NCBI GenBank assembly: GCA_045811525.1
Contig: JBJMTV010000049.1
Location: 1 to 64,000, forward strand
Source of the DNA: VAZQ01 sp045811525
Lineage (GTDB): Bacteria > Pseudomonadota > Alphaproteobacteria > Rhizobiales > Xanthobacteraceae
Direction of reading: 5' to 3'
Length of the DNA stretch: 64,000 bases
A program made the position numbers and the translations under genes. How positions within the stretch are numbered: the first letter of the stretch is position 1; each line of letters opens with the position of its first letter. Positions 32,496 to 40,957 of the stretch are shown here, in pieces. The notes beneath the pieces were generated by a model. It was not told where the DNA came from, did not search any database, and saw only the letters and a program-made list of their open reading frames with translations.

Positions 32496-33503
32496 ATGCA
32501 ACAATGGAAGCGGCGCGAGGCCATGACCCTGCTCGGCGGGGCCACGGCAGCGTGGTCGCTGTCGGCAGGCGCGCAGCAGGGCGAGCGCGTGCGGCGGATC
32601 GGTTTGCTCTACGGCGGCAGCGAGGCTGATACGCAGGCCCAGGCAGGTGTTGCGGCCTTCCTGAATGGATTGCGGGAGCTTGGCTGGGTCCCTGGCCAGA
32701 ACATCGCGATCGAGCAACGCTTCGCTGGGGGTGACGGCGAGCGGATGCGGGTCCTTGCAAGGGAGTTGATTGATTTGCGCCCCGAGCTTGTTGTGGCGCA
32801 GACGACCCCCGCCGTCGCTGCGCTCCAGGTGGAGAGCCGTACGATCCCGATCGTGTTCGTCGTTGTTTCCGATCCGGTCGGCAGCGGCTTCGTCGAGAGT
32901 CTCGCGCAGCCCCGCGGCAACATCACGGGTTTCGTCAACCTCGAAGGCACGCTCGGCAGTAAATGGATCGAGCTGCTGAAAGAGACCATTCCGCGCATCG
33001 CGCATGCCGGAATCATCTTCAACCCGAATACGGCTCCCTATTGGCACTACTATGTGAGACCGTTCGAGACGGCCGCCCGCTCATTGGCCGTCGAACCGAA
33101 AGCGCTCACCGTCGCGTCCAACGAATATATCGAGCAAACAATTGCCGGACTTGCGGCAGTACCGGGTGGTGGTCTCGTGGTTATGCCGGACATTTTCACG
33201 GCTACGACCCACCAGCTCGGGCTGATCATCTCGCTTGCAGCGCGTCATCGCGTGCCGACTGTCTATCCCTATCGCTTCATGGTCTCGCGCGGCGGCCTCA
33301 TTTCGTATGGCATCGACACGCTCGATCTCTGGCGGCGTGCGCCGGCTTACGTGAATCGCATCCTCAAAGGTGCGCGCCCCGCCGATCTGCCGGTGCAACT
33401 GCCGACCAAGTTCGAGCTGGCGATCAATCTCAGTACTGCGAAAGAATTGGCAATCGAAATGCCAGCGTCCTTGCTCGCCCGCGCCGATGAAGTGGTGGAG
33501 TGA
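32496..33503 (+). CDS. ABC transporter substrate-binding protein (ABC_sub_bind/TrpX type)
   Basis: The 335-residue exported protein has a Tat-like signal (KRREAMTLLGGATAAWSLSA). It then shows RRIGLLYGG, FLNGLRELGWVPGQNIAIEQ, RFAGGD, LARELIDLRPELVVAQTTPA and NITGFVNLEGTLGSKW, the usual signatures of this binding-protein group in Bradyrhizobium-like genomes. An internal ATG at 32496 is used rather than 32463 because the signal peptide begins there. No permease or ATPase gene is adjacent, as often in this family. The ligand is unknown. Confidence 0.85.
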   Translation: MQQWKRREAMTLLGGATAAWSLSAGAQQGERVRRIGLLYGGSEADTQAQAGVAAFLNGLRELGWVPGQNIAIEQRFAGGDGERMRVLARELIDLRPELVVAQTTPAVAALQVESRTIPIVFVVVSDPVGSGFVESLAQPRGNITGFVNLEGTLGSKWIELLKETIPRIAHAGIIFNPNTAPYWHYYVRPFETAARSLAVEPKALTVASNEYIEQTIAGLAAVPGGGLVVMPDIFTATTHQLGLIISLAARHRVPTVYPYRFMVSRGGLISYGIDTLDLWRRAPAYVNRILKGARPADLPVQLPTKFELAINLSTAKELAIEMPASLLARADEVVE

Positions 33504-33612
33504 AGCGCCGGCAGCGGGAGGCGCAGCCACACGCCGCCAGGCTTCCACCTCACCATCACGGCTCCTCGCCGGTGGCGCTCACACAAGATCCCGCACGCGA
33601 ACGCTCGTCGCC

Positions 33613-34356
33613 CTACATCGCCCGCGGTTTGTAGGGCTGTCCGCATTTGATGCACCAGTTTTCCCACGCCTTGTCATATCCGACATTCGGGTTGTGCCGG
33701 TTCAGATGCGCGGCGAATTTCTCGATCTCTCCCGCTGTTAGAAATTTGATAGCGCCGGCGTTCAACAGTCGCGCCTGCAACTGCAACTGGGCATTCACTT
33801 CGAGGTAAACGGCTGTATAGACGGCGTCGCGCAACTCCTGCCCAACGATCGTCGACCCATGTCCGCGCATGAGGATAGCCGGCCGGTCGGCAAGCGAGCG
33901 CGCCAGGTCGTGGCCTAGCTCGATGGACGAGACCAGCATGTTGGTATCGCCGAACTGGTCCTGCGGGTCCCATATCGGCACCTCGGCACCAATCGTGGCG
34001 CTGACGTGACTGATCGGCCGCAGCCGTTCCTCCGTGACGCCAAAGGGAATGGTGGTGCGGCTATGGCTGTGCACCACCGCGCCGACCTCAGGTCGCGCTG
34101 CGTAGATGGCGGCGTGGATGAACCGCTCGCCATAGGGCGCGCGACCGGTCGGCTTCACCTCGTTGCCGCCGAAGTCCATGGTCATGATGTCTTCCGGCTG
34201 AACGATTTGCGGCGACTTGTTGCGCGAGATCAAAAAACGATCCGCCCGCTCCGGGTGACGCACGCTGACGTGGCCAAAGGAATCGACCACGCCCTCTGCC
34301 GCCAGGATTCGATTGGCGGCGATAAGGTCGTCAATGACCGAGTCAAAATCCGCCAC
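33613..34356 (-). CDS. Class II aldolase/adducin-family protein
   Basis: The 247-residue protein matches the zinc-dependent class II aldolase fold. Visible motifs are LAAEGVVDSFGHVSVRHPE, a GEAR-like GRAPYGERFIHAAIYAAR, the zinc-binding AVVHSHS, and ILMRGHGSTIVGQELRDAV, where further histidines complete the site. Members cleave sugar phosphates or act as decarboxylases/lyases on hydroxy acids. The C-terminal Cys pair (WCIKCGQP) is unusual. It is divergent from the Bug protein gene at 34612. The substrate is unknown. Confidence 0.88.
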   Translation of the reverse strand: MADFDSVIDDLIAANRILAAEGVVDSFGHVSVRHPERADRFLISRNKSPQIVQPEDIMTMDFGGNEVKPTGRAPYGERFIHAAIYAARPEVGAVVHSHSRTTIPFGVTEERLRPISHVSATIGAEVPIWDPQDQFGDTNMLVSSIELGHDLARSLADRPAILMRGHGSTIVGQELRDAVYTAVYLEVNAQLQLQARLLNAGAIKFLTAGEIEKFAAHLNRHNPNVGYDKAWENWCIKCGQPYKPRAM

Positions 34357-34611
34357 AGGTGAAAGCTCCGTCGCTTATCATTTCATCATCCCCGGGTACC
34401 ATTGTTGCCCAGGGGTTGGTCGTCAGTCTCGTTGCTAAGTCAGTCTCAGGGAGTATGCGCCTTCGCGCAACGCTCCTCTCCGACCGATATTGCCGCACGG
34501 CAAGCCTTGGCCCATTTTGGCTATGCTAGTAATTCGAATGATGCTCGTGTCGCTGTCCCGTCTCAGTCCGATGAAGTGGGTGGGGCAGCAATGATTTGAC
34601 GGTGCAGACGT

Positions 34612-35574
34612 ATGACGAGATATCTCCCGCTCATTGCCGTTTGTCTTGTTATGGCTGTGTTCTCGCCTAGTGCCGTAGCGGAGCAATTCCCGGATCGGCC
34701 GCTGCGCATGCTCGTTGGTTTCACACCGGGGGGAGCGCCAGACATCACTGCACGTATCTTTGCCGATTGGCTGTCGGGGGCTCTCGGTCACGCGGTTGTG
34801 GTCGAAAACCGCCCTGGCGCCAACGGCAATGTTGCCGCCGAAGCGGTGGCCAAGGCTCCTGCGGACGGCTACACAATGCTGCTCGGCAACGACACCATGC
34901 TGGTGGTCAACCCGCATCTCTACAAGACTGCATTTGACCCGCTGAAGGATCTCGCTCCAATAGCGAGCACCGTCTCGAACCAGTTCTACATCTCCATCAA
35001 CCCGTCACTTCCCGTGCACGACTTCGGCGCTCTGATTCGCTATGCGCAAGCAGCATCGCCGCCGCTTGCCTATGGCTCGGCCGGCAATGGCAGTATGCAT
35101 CACCTCTCAATGGAGATGCTCAAGCAATACGCCGGGATCGAGCTGTTGCACGTGCCGTATCGGGGCGGCTCGGCCGCTGCCAACGGCGTGCTGACCGGCG
35201 AAGTGCAAGTGATGTCGTCCGGTGGCTCGAGCACGTCACTGATAGAATCAGGGCGTTTGCGGGGACTAGCGACCACTGGACCGCGACGCTCTCCGCTCTT
35301 TCCGAACCTGCCGGCTGTGGCTGAGTTCTATCCGGGGTACGAAGCGATGATCTGGCTGGGCCTCTTTGCGCCGGCAGCGACGCCGCCTGCTATCCTCGGG
35401 AAGCTGCGCGGCGAAGTGAACAGGGCGCTCGCGGACCACGAAGTGATCAAGCGCCTGCAGTCGAGCGGCCTCGACCCGTTCAGCTCCGAGCCTGAGCAAT
35501 TCGCCGCGCTCATTCGCACCGACTATGAAAAGTATGGAAAATTAATCCGCGCCATAGGATTGAAGCCCAACTGA
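34612..35574 (+). CDS. Bug-family (TctC) solute-binding protein
   Basis: Periplasmic carboxylate-binding protein of 320 residues with a signal peptide (VCLVMAVFSPSAVA). Family motifs are FPDRPLRMLVGFTPGGAPDI, ENRPGANGNVAAEAVAKAPA, DGYTMLLG, LLHVPYRGGSAAANGVLTGE and a C-terminal FAPAATPPAI. It opens the plus-strand block that leads through the SsuABC-like transporter to UbiD. It likely brings an organic acid to this pathway, which is an inference from position. Confidence 0.9.
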   Translation: MTRYLPLIAVCLVMAVFSPSAVAEQFPDRPLRMLVGFTPGGAPDITARIFADWLSGALGHAVVVENRPGANGNVAAEAVAKAPADGYTMLLGNDTMLVVNPHLYKTAFDPLKDLAPIASTVSNQFYISINPSLPVHDFGALIRYAQAASPPLAYGSAGNGSMHHLSMEMLKQYAGIELLHVPYRGGSAAANGVLTGEVQVMSSGGSSTSLIESGRLRGLATTGPRRSPLFPNLPAVAEFYPGYEAMIWLGLFAPAATPPAILGKLRGEVNRALADHEVIKRLQSSGLDPFSSEPEQFAALIRTDYEKYGKLIRAIGLKPN

Positions 35575-35720
35575 GCCGCAAACATCACCCGCGCACGCTC
35601 AAGTACCCGATCCCAAGGCCCGCATATCTGAAACGTCTGTCGCGTGCGCGGCCGTTGACCCTGGCAGGCTTGCTCAATACGCTTTTCATTGAGTGTTGTT
35701 CAGAGGGAAGGGACGGTGCC

Positions 35721-36674
35721 GTGGCTGACATCCCGAGATTATCCTGCGTTCTCGCACTCGCCGCCGCTACGCTCCTCGCGCCGCCGCTCACGGCATCTGC
35801 TCAGGAGAAAATTCGCGTCGGTGTCCTGCCCTTCTCGGAATCGCTGGGCACGATCATTGCCGACAAGCAGGGCTTCTTCAAAGATGAGGGGCTCGAGATC
35901 GAGATTGCGAAATTCGACAGTGGCGCCATTTCCGTCCCAGTACTCCAATCCGGGCGCATGGATATCGTTCTGAGCAGTACCATCTCGACCTTTCAGGCCA
36001 TAGAGCAGGGGCTCAACGCCGTGGTGCTCGCTCCGGGCGCCATTGTGCGCGATGCGCCGCCGGACACGACCACCGCGCTGATTGTCCGCAAGGACTCCAT
36101 CAAGTCGATGAAGGATCTTGAAGGCAAACGCATTGCCGTCAATGTCATCAACAGCTCGGCCTGGTTGCATCTGGTGGCCGCCCTCGACAAGCACGGCGTT
36201 GACCGTAGTAAAGTGCGGTTCACCGAAGTGCCGTTCCCGCAGATGAACGACCCGCTGTTGAACGGGCAACTTGATGCCGTGGCCCAGGTCGAGCCGTTCC
36301 GCTCGGCGCTGATGGAAACCGGCAAGACGGAAATCGTCAGCTGGACCTACGTCGAGACAGCCCCGAACACTGACATTACCCAATATATCGCGCTTGCGCC
36401 GTGGGTCGAGAAGAACAGGACCACCGCGGCCAAGTTCGTGCGTGCGGTGATCAAAGGGGCGAGGTTTGCTTCGTCCAATGAGGCGGCCACCCGGGAAATC
36501 AACCAGCAATTCACCAACCTCAACCCAGCACTGAGGGACAAAGTGCTGCTGCCCCGTTTCGGTACCGAGGTCAGCCTCAAGGAGCTGAACCATACGATGG
36601 GCATGATGCAGAAGTATGGACTCCTGAAAACCTCGGTCGATCTCTCCCAGCGCATCTTCACACCGTCGCAATGA
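35721..36674 (+). CDS. ABC transporter substrate-binding protein (NMT1/SsuA-like)
   Basis: The 317-residue protein has a signal peptide (CVLALAAATLLAPPLTASA) and the NMT1/SsuA fold: KIRVGVLPFSESLGTIIADK, GFFKDEGLEIEI and FDSGAISVPVLQSGRMDIVL, then a DAVAQVEPF lobe. Relatives bind sulfonates, nitrate, thiamine precursors or aromatic acids. The stop overlaps the ATPase gene start by four bases. GTG 35721 is used because the mature-type signal peptide starts there; TTG/GTG starts further upstream cannot be excluded. Confidence 0.85.
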   Translation: MADIPRLSCVLALAAATLLAPPLTASAQEKIRVGVLPFSESLGTIIADKQGFFKDEGLEIEIAKFDSGAISVPVLQSGRMDIVLSSTISTFQAIEQGLNAVVLAPGAIVRDAPPDTTTALIVRKDSIKSMKDLEGKRIAVNVINSSAWLHLVAALDKHGVDRSKVRFTEVPFPQMNDPLLNGQLDAVAQVEPFRSALMETGKTEIVSWTYVETAPNTDITQYIALAPWVEKNRTTAAKFVRAVIKGARFASSNEAATREINQQFTNLNPALRDKVLLPRFGTEVSLKELNHTMGMMQKYGLLKTSVDLSQRIFTPSQ

Positions 36675-37483
36675 CGCGCCACTCCGATGATCCGCTGGTA
36701 CGTGTCAGCGGAGTTCGCAAGAGCTTCGTAGCGGCAGGTGGAACGACAGTCGCGCTCAATGGACTGCATCTCGATATCGAACCCGGGAGCTTTGTCTCGA
36801 TCGTCGGCCCATCCGGCTGCGGCAAGTCGACCCTTCTGCAGATCATGGCCGGGCTGACCACGCCCAGCGCCGGTGAGGTCTGTTTTCGCGACAAGCGGGT
36901 CGAGGGGCCGCCGCCCGATGTGATCTATGTCTTTCAGCACTACACGCGCTCGCTGTTTCCCTGGAAGACAGTCGAACGCAACGTCGCCTTCGGTCTCGAG
37001 AACAAGGGCACGATGCGTCGCGACGAGATTGCCGCGCGCACGCACGAATACATCGGCCTGGTCAAGCTCGCGGGCTTTGAACGCCATTATCCTTGGCAAC
37101 TCTCCGGAGGGATGCAGCAACGCGTCGCAATCGCACGCGCGCTCGCCTGCCGTCCAGCGTTGCTCCTGATGGATGAGCCGTTCAGCGCGGTCGATGCGCT
37201 CACCCGTGCCGGGTTGCAAGAGCTGTTGCGCTCATTATGGCGCGAGTTGAAGCTCACGGTGGTCTTCGTCACGCATGACGTGGATGAAGGGGTTTATCTT
37301 TCGACCCGCGTGGTCGCCCTGAGCCATGCACCGGCAACAATCGTCATGGACGTGCCGATCGCGCTGCCATCGGTGCGCGACCAGATCGCAACCCGCGCGC
37401 TGCCGGCTTATCTCCAATACCGTGCACGCCTGCTGGCACAGTTGTTCGCCGATGAAGGACTGAAAACCCCGGAGGCGGCGTGA
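36671..37483 (+). CDS. ABC transporter ATPase (SsuB/TauB type)
   Basis: The 270-residue ATPase has Walker A GPSGCGKSTLLQ, a Q-loop YVFQHYTRSLFPW, the ABC signature LSGGMQQRVAIARALA, Walker B LLLMDEPFSAVD and an H-loop FVTHDVDEGV. It energises uptake by the permease encoded next. The genes before and after overlap it by four bases (ATGA and GTGA), so the three form a translationally coupled operon. Confidence 0.94.
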   Translation: MTRHSDDPLVRVSGVRKSFVAAGGTTVALNGLHLDIEPGSFVSIVGPSGCGKSTLLQIMAGLTTPSAGEVCFRDKRVEGPPPDVIYVFQHYTRSLFPWKTVERNVAFGLENKGTMRRDEIAARTHEYIGLVKLAGFERHYPWQLSGGMQQRVAIARALACRPALLLMDEPFSAVDALTRAGLQELLRSLWRELKLTVVFVTHDVDEGVYLSTRVVALSHAPATIVMDVPIALPSVRDQIATRALPAYLQYRARLLAQLFADEGLKTPEAA

Positions 37484-38322
37484 CCGACATAGTCAGCGCG
37501 GATCATCCGCCCACCTTGTCCGCTGCGCCGCAGGCCCAGGGACGGCTTGCCTCGCTGTGGAATACCAGGCTCCTCGGCGTCTTCTTCATTATCGTGCTGC
37601 TGATCCTCTGGGAGATCGTCGCGATCGAGGCAATCTTCCCGCCAATGAGCTTCCCGCGTGCGAGCGCGATTGCGGTCACCTGGTGGCAGCTCTTCATCTC
37701 GGGTGATCTGCTGCGCGAGCTACTGCCGAGCCTGTGGCGTATGTTCGCCGGCTATTGCATTGGCGTGACGCTCGGCGTCTCGCTTGGCGTACTGATGGGC
37801 TATTTCCGTTTCTTCTATAATCTGCTCGAGCCCATTACCGAGGTGCTGCGACCCATTCCAAGTCCGGCCTATCTCCCGATCATGATCCTTTTCCTCGGCA
37901 TCGATGACGAGATGAAGATCTTCATGATCGCCTTTGCCTCACTCTTCCCCGTACTGCTCAACACCTATAGCGGCGTACGCAGCGTCGACCCCATTCAGCT
38001 GCAGACAGCGCGCACGTTTGGCGTTGCTGGCCGTAGGCTGTTGGCGCAGATCGTGCTGCCGGCCGCTTCTCCCTACATCTTTACCGGTATGCGGGTGAGT
38101 CTTGCGGTAGCGCTGATCGTGATGGTGATCAGCGAAATGGTCGCCGCCTCCAATGGCATTGGCTATTTCATCCTGAGCGCCCAGCGCGGTTTCAAGGTGC
38201 GCGACATGTTTGCCGGCGTCCTGACCCTGGCCATGCTGGGCTACATCCTCAATCGGCTCTTCCTCGTGCTTGAGAACCGGATGCTTGCCTGGCATTACGG
38301 CTACACCCAGCAGCGAAGCTGA
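37480..38322 (+). CDS. ABC transporter permease (SsuC/TauC type)
   Basis: The 280-residue membrane protein has six predicted membrane segments and the EAA-type cytoplasmic loop in QTARTFGVAGRRLLAQIVLP. PIPSPAYLPIMILFLGIDDE precedes it. It pairs with the ATPase at 36671 and the binding protein at 35721. It starts at GTG 37480 inside the ATPase stop region. The cyclase gene follows after 7 bases. Confidence 0.92.
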   Translation: MTDIVSADHPPTLSAAPQAQGRLASLWNTRLLGVFFIIVLLILWEIVAIEAIFPPMSFPRASAIAVTWWQLFISGDLLRELLPSLWRMFAGYCIGVTLGVSLGVLMGYFRFFYNLLEPITEVLRPIPSPAYLPIMILFLGIDDEMKIFMIAFASLFPVLLNTYSGVRSVDPIQLQTARTFGVAGRRLLAQIVLPAASPYIFTGMRVSLAVALIVMVISEMVAASNGIGYFILSAQRGFKVRDMFAGVLTLAMLGYILNRLFLVLENRMLAWHYGYTQQRS

Positions 38323-38329
38323 CCGGCCA

Positions 38330-39067
38330 ATGTCCCGCATCGTCGATCTGACGCTCCCTGTCACATCAGACATGGCGGGCATTCCCAAAATCGCGTTTTA
38401 CCAAGAATACCCCACGCGCGTTGAAGCCGTGACGGTGGTGAACGAGGAGCAACGCGCTGCTCTGGTCGCAGAACGCGTCGGGCTTATGGCCGACGCCCCA
38501 GCAATCAACAGCATGAACACCATCATCACGCTGAACACGCATATCGGCACCCACATTGATGCGCCGCGGCACTTCTATGCGGACGGCGCGGCCATTGACG
38601 ATATCCCCCTCGAGCGTCTGGTCATGCGCGATGCGGTCGTGCTGGACGTGAGTCATAAACGGCCGGGGCAGGGCGTCACCGCCGACGATCTCGAGGCAAC
38701 CGGTATCAGGCTGCGCGCGGGCCAAGCGGCCGTCATCAAGACGCTATGGACCGATCGCGCTTTCGGCAAGCCGGAGTTCTGGGAGAAGACCATCCATCTC
38801 GAGCCGAGCGTTGGAGAGTGGATAGAAGCACGCGATGTATGCGCCGTGGCCATGGATTGCTTTCCAGAGAAGCCGTTTTGGTCAATGACGCTCACTCCCG
38901 CGGAGCGCGGCGCCAATCACAAGCGTTGGCTCAAGGCCGGCATTCCGATGATCCAGATGCTCACCGGCTTAGGTGGGATCGCCCCGAGCTTCACGCTCAT
39001 CGCCTTGCCCTTGAGCCTCAAGCGCGTGGATGGCGCACCGGCGCGCGTGATCGGCATCGAGAATTGA
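38330..39067 (+). CDS. Cyclase-family metal hydrolase (kynurenine formamidase-like)
   Basis: The 245-residue protein belongs to the cyclase superfamily. It has the metal-binding signature NTHIGTHIDAPRHFY, and DLTLPVTSDM at the N-terminus. Family members hydrolyse amides or lactones, such as N-formylkynurenine or isatin. It follows the ABC permease by 7 bases, so it is probably co-transcribed with the transporter and acts on the imported compound or a product. ATG 38330 is preferred over a longer open frame that overlaps the permease. Confidence 0.88.
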   Translation: MSRIVDLTLPVTSDMAGIPKIAFYQEYPTRVEAVTVVNEEQRAALVAERVGLMADAPAINSMNTIITLNTHIGTHIDAPRHFYADGAAIDDIPLERLVMRDAVVLDVSHKRPGQGVTADDLEATGIRLRAGQAAVIKTLWTDRAFGKPEFWEKTIHLEPSVGEWIEARDVCAVAMDCFPEKPFWSMTLTPAERGANHKRWLKAGIPMIQMLTGLGGIAPSFTLIALPLSLKRVDGAPARVIGIEN

Positions 39068-39123
39068 GGACGTGGCAAAAGGGGAGGGAGCGCACCCCGG
39101 CGACAGCGCAGACGCAAGCGCTC

Positions 39124-40020
39124 TCAGGCATCAGGTTCGACGAATACAGGCGAAAAGCCATCAGCATGAGCAGTAACGCGGGCGGCATGCGGCGCACCGA
39201 AATGTCCGGGAAACAGCACTGCGCCGTCCTCGACGCATTGACCGATCAGCTTGCGACGCGTCAGGCGCGCCAATTCCGGCAGCTCGCAAAATGTCGAGTT
39301 CCAGTGCGGCGCATAAATTTGCAGGGGATGATGCAGCACGTCGCCACAAAACAGGGCACGCCATGCTCCATTGGTGACCCACATGGCAACGTGACCGGGC
39401 GTATGTCCTGGCGCAGGCACAATGGTCATGCTGTCGTCGATTCCATAGTCGCCCTCGATGAGGACTGCCTGGCCCGCTTCGATCACCGGCAACACGCTGT
39501 CGCGGTACGGAGCGCCGCGCTGCGGGTCGGCGTCGGCCGCAGGATTGCGGCGCGGATCGCCCGCTTCGTTTTCGCGAGCGGCAAACAGATACTGCGCCTT
39601 CGGGAAGGTCGGCACCCAGCGTCCATCCCGCAGCATGGTGTTCCAGCCGACATGATCCGCATGCAAGTGAGTGCAAAGCACGATGTCGACCTGCTCCGGA
39701 AGAACGCCGGCGTCGCGCAGGCGCTGTAGGAACGGCGTATCGAGCTGATGAAACCTGGCAAAGCCGGGCCGATCCTTGTGATTGCCGGCACAGCTGTCGA
39801 GAAGGACGGTGTGGCGATTGGTGCGAATGAGCCACGAATGAATGCTGGTGATAAGCCGGTCATGCTTGGGCGAATAATGGTCCGGCACGAGCCAGTCGAG
39901 ATGTCGAGCCGCAAAACCGGCATCGAAGCCATCAAGATATTGCTCCGGCGGCAGGCCGGCAAAGCCAAGCTGCTCCTCAATCCGGGTTACCGTCACCTCG
40001 CCGATCGTCCAGGTCGCCAC
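39124..40020 (-). CDS. MBL-fold metallohydrolase (lactonase-like)
   Basis: The 298-residue protein has the metallo-beta-lactamase motif THLHADHVGWNT, then APGHTPGHVAMW, LFCGDVLHHPLQ and FPGHFGAPHA. The order and spacing resemble lactone hydrolases of the AHL-lactonase group, which are found in both quorum quenching and aromatic catabolism. GTG 40020 is taken as start so that the gene does not overlap the divergent gene at 40094; the open frame extends to 40104. It sits within the cluster but on the opposite strand. Confidence 0.85.
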   Translation of the reverse strand: MATWTIGEVTVTRIEEQLGFAGLPPEQYLDGFDAGFAARHLDWLVPDHYSPKHDRLITSIHSWLIRTNRHTVLLDSCAGNHKDRPGFARFHQLDTPFLQRLRDAGVLPEQVDIVLCTHLHADHVGWNTMLRDGRWVPTFPKAQYLFAARENEAGDPRRNPAADADPQRGAPYRDSVLPVIEAGQAVLIEGDYGIDDSMTIVPAPGHTPGHVAMWVTNGAWRALFCGDVLHHPLQIYAPHWNSTFCELPELARLTRRKLIGQCVEDGAVLFPGHFGAPHAARVTAHADGFSPVFVEPDA

Positions 40021-40093
40021 GCGCGCCTCGCCAATGGTCTCGCGGTGGCACCATAGAGGTGCAAGAGGTGGCGCAACAAATGCCGAGGGCAAG

Positions 40094-40903
40094 ATGCCGA
40101 TCATTCATACCAATGGTTGTGACTTTTACTACGAGCAGCAAGGAGCGGGCCGTGACATCGTCTTTATTCATGGCGAGATCCATGGACTGGAATACTGGGA
40201 ATACCAGCTCCCGGAATTTGCCAGGGACCACCGCTGCTTCGCGTACAACCGACGTGGCCATGCAAAGACCGGCTGGACCGATTACGGCTTCTCGTTGGTG
40301 AACCAGACCCGCGACTTGGAGCACTTGATCGAGCAACTCGGGATCGAGCGGCCGGTGATCATCGCATTGGCTTTCGGCACCACCATTGCGGCCAATTACG
40401 CATTGCAGAATTCGCAGAAAGTGCGTGCGCTCGTGCTGGGAGCCTGGAGCGAGATGCATGACGCTTTGCAGTATTTCGCGCGGTGGGCTCAGTACAACAA
40501 ACAGTCGGCGGCGGTTCTGGCGGGGGAGGGGCGCGAGGCGTTGATCGAGCTCCTGCGCAAGGAAGGAGGCAAAACGATCTACAAGGTGATCCCGGTTGAC
40601 TCGCCGATACGCGAGAAAGCCATTCAGATGTTTGCCAGTCATCCGCTTGGGGAGTACCAGCGCGGTATGCTCGAGTTCGGGCTCTCGGTGCCGAATCTGG
40701 TACCCGCGTTCTGCAAGCTGGACGTGCCTGTGCTGGGCCTATGCGGAGCCAACGACCCCTATCCGGACCAGCCGCAAGTCCTGGCGGGAATGCGAAACTT
40801 TCGCGAGGCAGCACCGATCGCCGGTGCCGCCCGTTTCGTGCACTGGGAAAAGCCGCGCGAGTTCAATGCGGTCGTGCGGGAGTTCTTGCGCACAATCGAG
40901 TAG
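40094..40903 (+). CDS. Alpha/beta-hydrolase-fold protein without the nucleophile serine
   Basis: The 269-residue protein has the fold's hallmarks: IVFIHGEIHGLEYWEYQLPE (oxyanion-strand region), CFAYNRRGHAKTGW, an acid strand LGLCGANDPYPDQP and a catalytic-type histidine in RFVHWEKPREFN. At the nucleophile elbow, where GxSxG is expected, the sequence is IIALAFGTTIAA, with alanine in place of serine. The enzyme is therefore either inactive as a hydrolase or works by another chemistry. It lies between the MBL gene and the UbiD gene, 54 bases before the latter's proposed start. Confidence 0.82.
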   Translation: MPIIHTNGCDFYYEQQGAGRDIVFIHGEIHGLEYWEYQLPEFARDHRCFAYNRRGHAKTGWTDYGFSLVNQTRDLEHLIEQLGIERPVIIALAFGTTIAANYALQNSQKVRALVLGAWSEMHDALQYFARWAQYNKQSAAVLAGEGREALIELLRKEGGKTIYKVIPVDSPIREKAIQMFASHPLGEYQRGMLEFGLSVPNLVPAFCKLDVPVLGLCGANDPYPDQPQVLAGMRNFREAAPIAGAARFVHWEKPREFNAVVREFLRTIE

Positions 40904-40957
40904 ATTGCCGATGCGCAGCAGAGCGCCGCATTGAGTGTTCCGCGGGAGGAGAATGAG

